A DNA stretch of 64,000 nucleotides from Phytoseiulus persimilis (GCA_037576195.1 CM075101.1:41540001-41604000), one strand, 5' to 3'; shown: positions 1-11,785, counted from the stretch's first letter. Numbers and translations: made by a program. Notes: generated from the sequence alone by a model not told the origin.

Positions 1-3000
1 TTATCGTGGAGGGAAGGGTTATTGTGCGCCAGTCTTCCTCGATTTATCGGTGAAATATTCTCAGCCACTGACTGACAGCCTGGTGTCGAATTTTTGCTCT
101 CACGGCTATGAACTATGCACATTGGGGTATCTCTGTCACGGTAGTGTTATCTCTTTCAGAAGTTATGGCAATGGTCGTGTACTGGAATTAAGTTCGATTG
201 ATCAATCATAGAAGGTCGAAAGAGTAATATTTCTCACAGAAGTCACGGCCCACTGAGCGTTCTCGTTGTCGCCGTCATTATCGTAGCTCGAGGCGCACGT
301 GATTCGCAGATCACGACTTACGGTGCCTTTCAGAAAATTCAATTCAAGCCTAATGAATTGAATGATACGTCCGTGGATTTGCTCCGGACTTGCCACCTCG
401 GACGGAATGGGATTTTCAGAAGGCGAAGCGAATGCGATCCGAAGCTGCAGCGCAAATTACTGCGGAAAATCCTCTCTCACTTTTCCGCTTAGTTTGGCGC
501 GCTGAGTTGACCAGCTAGAAACTATCTTCCTTCGCAAGGACTTCATCCGTGGTAAACAGAAGGTCATTGTCACAGGGAATGAGCTCAAGAGTCCCATCAT
601 TGAACGATTTCGGCAGCCTCTTTCGACAAGGAAATCATTGGGCGGCATTTGCTTCGGAATCGTTGATCCTGGCATGCCTCCGTCCACAACAGCGTTTCTA
701 TGGGGAGGAAGCTGAGCTGCACAGAAGACCGAACCGTTTTTCGTCACGGGTTATGCCGTTGAGGGTTATGATTCGCGCTCACACTTGCAAAATTACCGTT
801 GCATTCGGTGCAGCTGGCTCGTTTCAATACGTCAAGATTTTCCCACGTGACATGTCTGTAGAGCTTGACCTGGCGCTGTTATTTTGAGTCTAATTTTCGT
901 AGTCATAATTGTTGATCTTAATGACAGCCACGACGTTTCCGTTCGTGGCTCTGTCATAGAGAGGAAGGTTCGCATTTTGCGGAAACAAGCAAAAAGGGCC
1001 GAAAAGACATTCATGTTGACAAGGGTAGCGACGGCTGGAAACCCGCTGGCTGTCCTATAATGATGAACGGATGGAGGAACGAACCAGACAGCGGATGGAA
1101 CGGTGCGTCATCCGCAGTGACGGTCGGTCGTGTCACGAAAATTCTACATTCTGCATCTCACTTTCGCTGATTTTTTCTTCAGCCCCGAGGATTGAATCAA
1201 AGCTCACAATCAGCGTTTTGGGCGCTCGCTCCGGAGAACATCTCTCCGATCTTCCGATTCTTACTCTACCTTTGTTCCGATAAGCCGAAACCATAATACG
1301 GAGCCGACAATGATCTTTCCTGATCTCGTGTCTTGGTTTCGGATCGGATCGACCCGTTCAGCGAACACTCCGCTACGGCGACGGCGCGGTCGTGAAACTC
1401 GTTAAAAGAAAATAAAATGAGTCGAGAGAGAAGGAGAAAACGACTCGCGTGCGCGGACAGAATTCGCTTTGATGAGCACTGAGCGACCCGTCTGACCTCG
1501 CCTGAACAACCACTTGATCTTGATGCTGTCAATTGAAACAAAGAAAATCAGCAGCCTATCGCACACCTCCACTCTCCCGATCGCTACACGCGGCAGGCGC
1601 ACTCATTCTGCATTAGCTTCGATTTTTTCATTTTCCAACATCAATGAATTACCGGAGAGCGATGCGCGGATACGCTCGGCACTGCGTTTATTCTTCCGTC
1701 CAGTACTGTTTGAAAGTCGAAACCACGATCCAAAGCAACGTTTCGTTGAAGGGGAAGTCATTTAAACAACGACCAATAATGGAAATAAGTTTGAACTCAA
1801 TTCGCAGCGTCGGAAGCACTCGCTGTGACTCCGAGTGGGCTAAGAATGGAAAAGAAGGGCAAGAGGTGGAATACGGGTGAGAAAAGCTAGTGGACAAGTT
1901 CTCACTGATTCACCATCAGCGACGTCTACAGCTAGACCGGTGGCTCGCTTCGTAAGAATGAATCTTTTGACGACACTGCTGCAAGCGGTATGCAGACGCT
2001 ATGGGAAAAAACCGAAGTCAACCGGGGCTGGAAACGCTTTCCTCTATGAGGAAGTATTTGTCTTTGACGGAACATCGAAGGCGTCGCTTAGCCAATCAAG
2101 TAGCGCTCAGCTGACTGAATGACTTGGAACAAAAGCACACAGAACGGAGCTTTGAGTGATCGCAGCTGAGTTTGTCGTAAGGCGCCCGATTTCCCTCAGC
2201 ATAATTCAGTCACGTATTTCGAGGGAGGGCGGCAGTGACAGGAACCGTGACCAATATCGGTCAAATCATGTGTATGATGCAATTGGATCACAGGACCCGT
2301 CGGGGGTGATTTAATGTCATAAAACGCATAAGAACATCTTACTCAATCCTCCCGAACGAAGACGGAACAAACAGCGGAAGATCGCTTCACCAAACAACGG
2401 GACCGATGGACCGCGCGGGACTTTTGAAAAAATTACGTTGAATCAACAATGTTTGAGCTTTGCCTTTATCGATTTCCATCCATCGTTCACCCATCTATCC
2501 ATCCATTCGTCGATGGATCGATCGTTCGTCGCTCCGGCTTGTTCGTGGACCTGTTCGCTCGATGATTCAATTTCGTTTTCAATTCTCATGAATGGGATCC
2601 TTTATTCTCCCTGTTTCATTTTTTGTCGAATATGAATCCCAACGTTTTCATAGCGTCACCCCAGACGGACGATTTAGACCAACGACACAATGGGTTTCAG
2701 CGGCACAAGCCTGACGTAAGACGATGACGCTTTTGTTGCCGTCTGATTGTGGCCACTTGCGTGGACGCAGACAGCGTACGTCGAAGTACGCGTGAGCAGC
2801 AATCTAGTACAAACGAACAAATACGTTCATTCTTCCAGATGGCAACATTTGACGGGCCGATGAAGCATCGAGAGCGGGAAAATAACTCCGAGAATCGCGA
2901 AAAGGGCAATGAACTATGCGGGGTCCTAGAGAGATTGCTGATAGACATTTTTCTTCTGACCACCATAATTTTATACAATCGATCCGCGGGGTCAGTGAAG

Positions 3001-3004
3001 TCAC
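1..3004. other. Non-coding stretch, no supported gene
   Basis: I see no gene I can defend here. The open frames are short, lack recognisable domains and do not chain through good splice sites. One minus-strand segment near 310-445 sits between a CTGCAG acceptor-like site and a GTAAGT donor-like site and could be an isolated exon, but nothing around it supports this. Confidence 0.5.
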
Positions 3005-3258
3005 ATGATGCTCTTCCGGAAAAATCCAGTCGGTTCCGAACTGTGCGTGCACATCGGCCCGCCGGCCACGTTCAGGGGTGCATCGAGTTCGAACACAACG
3101 GAGCTTGCGGAGGCGATGAACTCGCAACGCGAGCGCACAATGATCCTCACAACTCATGATCAGGACAAGTTATCACTGCTGCCGTCGGGGAACACAGACT
3201 CGGTTTTGTTCTACGTCCACCTGAATGGGCTGGGGCATCCCTCCGACTACGAAGATGC
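3005..3258 (+). CDS. Candidate coding exon, unknown protein
   Basis: An 84-codon open segment starts at a double ATG and ends in a strong GTGAGT donor. Codons are rich in purine-first, C/G-third triplets, as in the confirmed genes of this window. The peptide is polar and has no domain I recognise; its last part reads like a cytoplasmic tail (YVHLNGLGHPSDYEDA). In-frame stops just upstream mean it would be a first coding exon or begin at a cryptic acceptor. I found no convincing downstream exon before the repeat element at 5.2 kb. It may be a chance ORF or an exon with a distant partner. Confidence 0.3.
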
Positions 3259-4608
3259 GTGAGTCCCGCGGACGCCAAGCCCCATTCCGCATCTATTAGT
3301 TCCCCCCCAAGCTATACGAACGCATTTGAGACGCGGGTCGGGGCTCCTAATCGGCGTCCATCCTGGCCAACCAGGCAGAGACTGCCAGTCCATTGAAAAT
3401 ACCGCGAGCTGCATCACGGATAGTTAGACTTCATTGTTGGATTTAATTCAACCCCCCCCCCCCCCGACTTTTCCCCGTCGCCCTTTCGCTGTTGGGGAGC
3501 TGTTGCCGCAGTTCCCAAATAATCTCCTCGTCATCGTCGCCGTTTAGCCGTCGCGGTTATCCAACAACGCACAATATTGAGCGGAGACACAGATGCAAAA
3601 GCCGGAACAAAGAGCAATACAAACTCACACACAGGACACACACAAACGGACAAAAACCCATCCGAGATACGCCTCTAAGATATAAAAGGCTCCAACTGCG
3701 AATGCTCCAGCGAAAAACTGCATCTTATCGCCAACCATTCGCAAATTGACTGAACGCGAAGGATATCAACGAGCGGAGCGCTCGCAACGTACGTCCCGTA
3801 GATGGGGATACCCACAGTTGTAACTATTTAGCGCGAGATAATGACTGATCGGAATGCTCGGTTTGATTGCACGCGCATAGACGCGAGAGGAAACAAGAAT
3901 ACCGTCATAATCCCACGACGCTACAGATTCGGCGTGATTCCAATCATAACTCGTTTGAGTACTTCATCAAACATGGATCAATTTTGACTTCGGCAGCTGG
4001 CTGGCTCAGTCGTTGGACGTATTTCTTCGTTCTCGTTGAGAGCCTGAATGTGGTGCTTGAATCATCCATGGAGGACTTTCTCTTCGACAACGCTCTACAG
4101 GGAGTCCCATTTCCGAGGAGTTTCCGTCTGGAGGTCGATCGACAAGAAGCTCCCTCGGAAATTTCCAGCTAGCTTCAACACGCACTGCATCAACGCCAAT
4201 ATTTGACGGCGAAGAGAGTGCTCGAAGGACTCCATCGCAGATCTTCAGCGGCGTCAATTACACTCGGACTCTCATCTACAATCAGACCTAGAGGGATATT
4301 TTCGCTAGATGATTGTTCTTCGACTCCAGTCGGCCACAAGGCTTGCGGGAAGTCCTAGATACTTCATCCAGCCTTTCCAAGTTAAGCATCGGCCATGTTT
4401 TGGCGCTACTGCCCACGGGCGAATTCTTTACATTGATTTCGTCGAACATATCCTCCAAAAAGACACTTCCTAAGTTCAGAAATCACTTCCGCGCCGATTG
4501 CAACCGTGGGTGACTCTGAACTCGAGGGCTAAGCACATGGATCTATAAATCTCGCATCGGATGCATCTCGTTCCCGAAATGGCGTCCCTCTACTACTCGT
4601 TTGTTGTA
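3259..4608. other. Non-coding stretch with poly-C tract
   Basis: No gene is supported. A run of 14 C lies at 3452-3465. The remaining open frames are short and lack coding character. Confidence 0.5.
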
Positions 4609-4835
4609 TCATCTCCGCAGTTCCACTTCGTCGTAAAAGTTCAACATGCTTCGGTTCAACTGTGTGGTGCCGTAAATCCCTCGAGATTCACGATGCGACC
4701 GGTGCTCGTGATTCGTCCTGATGACGCCGCTGATGCTGGCGTTGATGGAGTCAATGATGATGCCATGACGATGATCGTTGAATCGCTGAACCACGGTCAG
4801 CGCGGACGGGAAGAGCGATCCTTCCCGCATCGTGC
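4609..4835 (-). CDS. Candidate 3'-terminal exon, unknown protein
   Basis: On the minus strand an open frame of about 75 codons ends at TGA (4609-4611). It is preceded by a very T-rich tract and an ACAAG|G junction that could serve as an acceptor, although AAG is a rare acceptor triplet. Codon usage looks coding, with many purine-first, C/G-third triplets. The peptide contains stretches such as GIIIDSINASISGVIRTNHE and ends LNFYDEVELRR. I recognise no family. Upstream exons would have to lie on or beyond the 6.26-kb repeat element, so if the gene is real the element sits in one of its introns. Confidence 0.3.
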
Positions 4836-5216
4836 CTTGTAAAACCAACAAAAAAACAAAATACCGGTTGCAGTGACCGTGCAAAAATGAGCGATCAGTG
4901 GGGCTGGGACTTTCATGAAATGCATACTGTAGTGCATGCATACACGTTTTCCCGTTCCAACATACTTTCGACCAATCCTCCCTCCGGCCGGACATTGAAT
5001 GTGTTGTTGGCCGATTTCTGAAGCACGTCTCAATATCCAGCTACCGAAAACTCGTTGGCGTCACTTAGAAAACAAAGTCTTTTCGCTCGTCGATCGATTC
5101 TGAGGTGAGTCTCGATGTTCCCTCTCCGAGACGGTTCCTAGAGAGCGGGCTCTCCGTGCACGCTAGGAACATTAGCCCGTAGGAAGAATCGAAACAGTTT
5201 CCCAATTTTATGTGGC

Positions 5217-5285
5217 ACTAGCCGGCCTTCGGCCGACTACGCTGACCGACCCGTCCCTTGCTTCGGGAGTCTACTGCTGACAGAC
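5217..5285 (+). repeat. Left terminal inverted repeat (69 bp)
   Basis: It reads ACTAGCCGGCCTTCGGCCGA at its outer end and matches the reverse complement of 11408-11476 with one difference (GCTGACAG here versus GCTAACAG). Its outer part can fold into a CGGCC/GGCCG hairpin. The 45-bp repeats begin immediately inside it. Confidence 0.92.
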
Positions 5286-6545
5286 TTGGAGAAGTATGTT
5301 CAGACTGGTCCCGGTTTCACTCCTCCAAACTCGGAAAGTAATGGTCAGATTGGAGACGGAATCACCCCTACAGGTTTTGGAAAGTACGGTCAGATTCGTC
5401 TAGGAAGCACCCCTCCGGACTCAGAAAAGTATTGTCAGATTGGTCCTGGAATCACCCCCCCCAGAGTAGGAGAGTAATGGCCAGATCGGTCTCGTAATCA
5501 CCCCTCCAGAGTTGGAAGCTAATGGCCAGATTGGTCTCGGAATCACCCTTCCAGAGTTGGAAACTAATGGCCAGATTGGTCTCGGAATCACCCCTCCAGA
5601 GTTGGAAAGTAATGGCCAGATTGGTCTCGGAATCACACCTCCAGAGTTGGAAACTAATGGCCAGATTGGTCTCGGAATCACCCCTCCAGAGCTGGAAACT
5701 AATGGCCAGATTGGTCTCGGAATCACCCCTCCAGAGTTGGAAAGTAATGGCCAGATTGGTCTCGGAATCATCCCTCGAGAGTTGGGAAGTAATGGCCAGA
5801 TTGGTCTCGGAATCACCCCTCCAGAGTTGGAAAGTAATGGCCAGATTGATACCGGAATCACCCCTCCAGAGTTGGAAAGTAATTGCCAGATAGGTTCCGG
5901 AATCACCCCTCCAGAGTTGGAAAGTAATGGCCAGATTGGTCTCGGAATCACCCCTCGAGAGTTGGGAAGTAATGGCCAGATTGGTCTCGGAATCACCCCT
6001 CCAGAGTTGGAAAGTAATGGCCAAATTGGTCTCGGAATCACCCCTCCAGAGTTGGAAAGTAATGGCCAGATTGGTCTCGGAATCACCCCTCCAGACTTGG
6101 AAATAGATAGTCAGATTGGTCTCGGAATCAACCCTCCAGAGTTGGAAAGTAATGGCCAGATTGGTTTCAGAATCACCCCTCCAGAGTTGGAAAGTAATGG
6201 CCAGATTGGTACCGGAATCACCCCTCCAGAGTTGGAAACTAATGGCGAGATTGATACCGGAATCACCCTTCCAGAGTTGGAAAGTAATGGCCAGATTGGT
6301 CTCGGAATCACCCCTCCAGAGTTGGAAAGTAATGGCCAGATTGATACCGGAATCACCCCTCCAGAGTTGGAAACTAATGGTCAAATTGGCACCGGAATCA
6401 CCCCTCCAGAGTTGGAAACTAATGGTCGGATTGGTCTCGGAATCACCCCTCCAAAGTTGGAAAGTAATGGCCAGATTGGTCTCGGAATCACCCCTCCAGA
6501 GTTGGGAAGTAATGGCCTTATTGGTCTCGAAATCACCCCTCCAGG
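5286..6545 (+). repeat. Left 45-bp minisatellite array, about 28 units
   Basis: The unit is 45 bp, with a core of the type GGCCAGATTGGTCTCGGAAT followed by CACCCCTCCAGAGTTGGAAAGTA or close variants. The first four or so units (5286-5460) are the most diverged. Unit classes differ at a few positions (GGTCTCGG, GGTACCGG, GATACCGG before AATCA). Because 45 is a multiple of three and the unit lacks stops in several frames, long spurious ORFs run through both strands. I do not annotate these as genes. Confidence 0.95.
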
Positions 6546-7240
6546 AATTTTTATGATAGATTTTCATGATAGATGTACAGGAGAGGAGGTGGGGAAGGAT
6601 ATCCGATGACGATGGGATGAGTCTGGCTGGCGTCATAACGGGGCGGTGCACCTTATCGTCAGAATTTGGATGCGGATGACAGTATGGAGGGGGTCAAAGT
6701 TGGGGTAAATCGCGAGGGGGGGAGGAGGGGAGGAGGAGCGGGGGAGGGGTGGGTGGCCTATGTCCTTCCCGGAGAGCCGCCCTACATTATGCAGTTTGTT
6801 CCAAGTCGATCCGATCAATACCAGAGGAGCCTATTGAGGACATACAAACAAACAAACAAACAAACAAACAAACAGACCCTGGATTTTCTATATATATAAA
6901 AATCCAGGGTCTGTTTGTTTGTTTGTTTGTTTGTTTGTTTGTATGTCCTCAATAGGCTCCTCTGGTATTGATCGGATCGACTTGGAACAAACTGCATAAT
7001 GTAGGGCGGCTCTCCGGGAAGGACATAGGCCACCCACCCCTCCCCCCCTCCTCCTCCCCTCCTCCCCCCCTCGCGATTTACCCCAACTTTGACCCCCTCC
7101 ATACTGTCATCCGCATCCAAATTCTGACGATAAGGTGCACCGCTCCGTTATGACGCCAGCCAGACTCATCCCATCGTCATCGGATATCCTTCCCCACCTC
7201 CTCTCCTATACATCTATCATAAAAATCTATCATAAAAATT
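6546..7240. repeat. Central near-perfect palindrome
   Basis: Positions 6546-6892 and 6894-7240 are reverse complements with only scattered substitutions; the axis lies near 6893, inside CTATATATATA. The arms carry a (CAAA)n/(GTTT)n microsatellite next to the axis and a G-rich/C-rich tract (about 6712-6752 and 7030-7070). The palindrome continues into the inverted 45-bp arrays on both sides, so the whole element is a foldback. No coding capacity is apparent. Confidence 0.93.
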
Positions 7241-10200
7241 CCTGGAGGGGTGATTTCGAGACCAATAAGGCCATTACTTCCCAACTCTGGAGGGGTGATT
7301 CCGAGACCAATCTGGCCATTACTTTCGAACTCTGGAGGGGTGATTCCGAGACCAATCTTGCCATTAGTTTTCAACTCTGGAGGGGTGATTCCGGAACGTA
7401 TCTGGCAATTACCTTTCAACTCTGGAGGGGTGATTCCGGAACCAATCTGGCCATGACTTTCCAACTCTGGAGGAGTGATTCTGAGACCAATCTGGCCATC
7501 ACTTTCCAACTCTGGAGGGGTGATTCCGAGACCAATCTGGCCATTAGTTTCCAACTCTGGAGGGGTGATTCCGGTGCCAATCTGGCCATTAGTTTCCAAC
7601 TCTGGAGGGATGATTCCGGTACCTATCTGGCCATTACTTTCCAACTCTGGAGGGGGGATTCTGAGACCAATCTGGCCATTACTTTCGAACTCTGGAGGGG
7701 TGATTCCGAGACCAATCTTGCCATTAGTTTTCAACTCTGGAGGGGTGATTCCGGTGCCAATCTGGCTATTAGTTTCCAAGTCTGGAGGGGTGATTCCGAG
7801 ACCAATCTGGCCATTACTTTCCAACTCTGGAGGGGTGATTCCGAGACCAATCTGGCCATTACTTTCGAACTCTGGAGGGGTGATTCCGAGACCAATCTTG
7901 CCATTAGTTTTCAACTCTGGAGGGGTGATTCCGGAACGTATCTGGCAATTACCTTCCAACTCTGGAGGGGTGATTCCGGAACCAATCTGGCCATGACTTT
8001 CCAACTCTGGAGGAGTGATTCTGAGACCAATCTGGCCATGACTTTCCAACTCTGGAGGAGTGATTCTGAGACCAATCTGGCCATCACTTTCCAACTCTGG
8101 AGGGGTGATTCCGAGACCAATCTGGCCATTAGTTTCCAACTCTGGAGGGGTGATTCCGGTGCCAATCTGGCCATTAGTTTCCAACTCTGGAGTGGTGATT
8201 CCGGTACCTATCTGGCCATTACTTTCCAACTCTGGAGGGGGGATTCTGAGACCAATCTGGCCATTACTTTCGAACTCTGGAGGGGTGATTCCGAGACCAA
8301 TCTTGCCATTAGTTTTCAACTCTGGAGGGGTGATTCCGGTGCCAATCTGGCTATTAGTTTCCAACTCTGGAAGGGTGATTCCGGTATCAATCTCGCCATT
8401 AGTTTCCAACTCTGGAGGGGTGATTCCGGTACCAATCTGGCCATTACTTTCCAACTCTGGAGGGGTGATTCTGAAACCAATCTGGCCATTACTTTCCAAC
8501 TCTGGAGGGTTGATTCCGAGACCAATCTGACTATCACTTTCCAAGTCTGGAGGGGTGATACCGAGACCAATCTGGCCATTACTTTCCAACTCTGGAGGGG
8601 TGATTCCGAGACCAATTTGGCCATTACTTTCCAAGTCTGGAGGGGTGATTCCGAGACCAATCTGGCCATTACTTTCCAACTCTGGAGGGGTGATTCTGAA
8701 ACCAATCTGGCCATTACTTTCCAACTCTGGAGGGTTGATTCCGAGACCAATCTGACTATCACTTTCCAAGTCTGGAGGGGTGATACCGAGACCAATCTGG
8801 CCATTACTTTCCAACTCTGGAGGGGTGATTCCGAGACCAATTTGGCCATTACTTTCCAAGTCTGGAGGGGTGATTCCGAGACCAATCTGGCCATTACTTT
8901 CCAACTCTGGAGGGGTGATTCCGAGACCAATCTGGCCATTACTTTCGAACTCTGGAGGGGTGATTCCGAGACCAATCGTGCCATTAGTTTTCAACTCTGG
9001 AGGGGTGATTCCGGAACGTATCTGGCAATTACTTTCCAACTCTGGAGGGGTGATTCCGGAACCAATCTGGCCATGACTTTCCAACTCTGGAGGAGTGATT
9101 CTGAGACCAATCTGGCCATCACTTTCCAACTCTGGAGGGGTGATTCCGAGACCAATCTGGCCATTAGTTTCCAACTCTGGAGGGGTGATTCCGGTGCCAA
9201 TCTGGCCATTAGTTTCCAACTCTGGAGGGGTGATTCCGGTACCTATCTGGCCATTACTTTCCAACTCTGGAGGGGGGATTCTGAGACCAATCTGGCCATT
9301 ACTTTCGAACTCTGGAGGGGTGATTCCGAGACCAATCTTGCCATTAGTTTTCAACTCTGGAGGGGGTGATTCCGGTGCCAATCTGGCCATTAGTTTCCAA
9401 CTCTGGAAGGGTGATTCCGGTATCAATCTCGCCATTAGTTTCCAACTCTGGAGGGGTGATTCCGGTACCAATCTGGCCATTACTTTCCAACTCTGGAGGG
9501 GTGATTCTGAAACCAATCTGGCCATTACTTTCCAACTCTGGAGGGTTGATTCCGAGACCAATCTGACTATCACTTTCCAAGTCTGGAGGGGTGATACCGA
9601 GACCAATCTGGCCATTACTTTCCAACTCTGGAGGGGTGATTCCGAGACCAATTTGGCCATTACTTTCCAAGTCTGGAGGGGTGATTCCGAGACCAATCTG
9701 GCTATTACTTTCCAACTCTGGAGGGGTGATTCCGAGACCAATCTGGCCATTACTTTCGAACTCTGGAGGGGTGATTCCGAGACCAATCTTGCCATTAGTT
9801 TTCAACTCTGGAGGTGTGATTCCGGTGCCAATCTGGCCATTAGTTTCCAACTCTGGAAGGGTGATTCCGGTATCAATCTCGCCATTAGTTTCCAACTCTG
9901 GAGGGGTGATTCCGAGACCAATCTGGCCATTACTTTCCAACTCTGGAGGGGTGATTCCGAGACCAATCTGGCCATTACTTCCCAACTCTGGAGGGGTGAT
10001 TCCGGTATCAATCTGGCCATCAGTTTCCAACGCTGGAGGGGTGATTCCGAGACCAATCTGACTATCACTTTCCAAGTCTGGAGGGTTGATTCCGAGACCA
10101 ATCTGACTATCACTTTCCAAGTCTGGAGGGATGATTCCGAGACCAATCTGGCAATTACTTCCCAACTCTGGAGGGGTGATTCCGAGACCAATCTGGCCAT

Positions 10201-11300
10201 TACTTTCCAACTCTGGAGGGGTGATTCCGAGACCAATCTGGCCATGACTTTCCAACTCTGGAGGGGTGATTCTGAGACCAATCTGGCCATCACTTTCCAA
10301 CTCTGGAGGGGTGATTCCGAGACCAATCTGGCCATTAGTTTCCAACTCTGGAGGGGTGATTCCGGTGCCAATCTGGCCATTAGTTTCCAACTCTGGAGGG
10401 GTGATTCCGGTGCCAATCTGGCCATTAGTTTCCAACTCTGGAGGGGTGATTCCGAGACCAATCTGGCCATTAGTTTTCAACTCTGGAAGGGTGATTCCGG
10501 TGCCAATCTGGCCATTAGTTTCCAAAGCTGGAGGGGTGATTCCGGTACCAATCTGGCCATTACTTTCCAACTCTGGAGGGGTGATTCCGGAACCAATCTG
10601 GCCATGACTTTCCAACTCTGGAGGGGTGATTCTGAGACCAATCTGGCCATCACTTTCCAACTCTGGAGGGGTGATTCCGAGACCAATCTGGCCATTAGTT
10701 TCCAACTCTGGAGGGGTGATTCCGGTGCCGATCTGGCCATTACTCTCCTACTCTGGAGGGGTGATTCCGGGACCAATCTGGCCATTAGTTCCCAAACCTG
10801 GAGGGGTGAATACAAGACCAATCTGACCATTACTCTCCCACTCTGGAAGGGTGATTTCGGGACCAATCTGGCCATTACTCTCCTACTCTGAAGGGGTGAT
10901 TCCGGTATCAATCTGGCCATTACTTTCCAACTCTGGAGGGGTGATTACGAGACAAATCTGGCCGTTAGTTTCCAACTCTGGAGGGGTGATTCCGGTATCA
11001 ATCTGGCCATCACTTTCCAACTCTGGAGGGGTGATTCCGAGACCAATCTGGCCGTTACTTTCCAACTCTGGAGGGGTGATTCCGAGACCAATCTGGCCAT
11101 TACTTTCCAACTCTGGAGGGGTGATCCCGGGACCAATCCGGCCATTACTTTCCAACTCTGGAGGGGTGATTCCGGGACCAATCTGACCATGCTTCTCCGA
11201 ATCTGGAGGGGTGATTACGACACCAATCTGACCATGCCTCTCCGAATCTGGAGGGGTGATTACGATACTAATCTGACCATACTTCTCGAAACCATGATGC
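7241..11300 (-). repeat. Right 45-bp minisatellite array, about 90 units
   Basis: This is the same 45-bp unit as the left array in reverse complement (AACTCTGGAGGGGTGATTCC core). Higher-order duplication is visible. The rare variant CCGGAACGTATCTGGCAATT recurs at about 7391, 7931 and 9011, spaced 540 and 1080 bp, i.e. 12 and 24 units. A GATTCTGAAACCAA variant recurs 225 bp and then 811 bp apart. An extra G near 9362-9366 (AGGGGGTGAT instead of AGGGGTGAT) breaks the 45-bp phase once and explains the odd 811. Units beyond about 10,740 become more diverged. Confidence 0.95.
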
Positions 11301-11407
11301 TGACCAAGTGAAGAGAGACGAAAGTGCCTCGATTCCAGGTCAGAATCCTATCGAGAATCGGTGGCCACTCCCGAAGGTCTCATGACACTACATGTTAGGC
11401 AATGTGT
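11301..11407. other. Unique spacer inside the right end of the element
   Basis: About 107 bp of non-repetitive sequence lies between the right array and the right terminal repeat. The left end has no counterpart, so the two arms differ here as well as in repeat number. No coding signal is seen. Confidence 0.7.
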
Positions 11408-11476
11408 GTCTGTTAGCAGTAGACTCCCGAAGCAAGGGACGGGTCGGTCAGCGTAGTCGGCCGAAGGCCGGCTAGT
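11408..11476 (-). repeat. Right terminal inverted repeat (69 bp)
   Basis: This is the reverse complement of 5217-5285 with one mismatch. It ends GGCCGAAGGCCGGCTAG followed by T and then an AT dinucleotide run (TATATATATA) outside the element. The hairpin-plus-CTAG end is shared with the left terminus when that end is read outward. Confidence 0.92.
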
Positions 11477-11785
11477 TATATATATAGATCAGGAACCGCC
11501 TAAAGAAAATTCTGCATGCCGACGTTGCGCGTTCTTCTAGATAGCATACGATCACTCCACTTAGAGACGCTTCATCCTGTGAGTTCCGCTCGAAAGCAAG
11601 CTCACAACTCACGAAGTTCAAGATGGATCAGCATGTGAACACAACACTCCTCAGAGAGGCTCTCGAGGGACGTGAAGATAAGGACTGACAAATGATGCAG
11701 CAACAGCCCCCAACCTGCGTCACTAGTACAGGACTGTCGAATCGCTTTAACATAGGTTCGTGCGCTCGTTCATGTCGCCTCACCG

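Larger units (their letters stand above)
5217..11476. mobile_element. Giant asymmetric foldback element with 45-bp repeats
   Basis: A single 6.26-kb unit is bounded by 69-bp terminal inverted repeats (5217-5285 and 11408-11476) with one mismatch. Inside, 45-bp tandem repeats run in one orientation on the left (about 5286-6545) and in reverse complement on the right (about 7241-11300). They flank a near-perfect central palindrome with its axis near 6893. The left arm is about 1.7 kb and the right about 4.6 kb. No transposase or Rep/helicase ORF is present, so the element is non-autonomous. Each outer end is a GC-rich hairpin (GGCCGAAGGCC core) followed by CTAG and then T, resembling Helitron 3' termini, and no target-site duplication is evident. 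Drosophila Foldback elements also have long inverted repeats built of tandem sub-repeats, so that class is the alternative. Confidence 0.85.

Noticed and set aside
5422..10920. Very long open frames (up to 872 codons) within the 45-bp arrays
   Set aside because: They arise from a stop-poor unit whose length is a multiple of three, occur on both strands and in several frames at once, and lack any non-repetitive domain. Treated as satellite, not genes.
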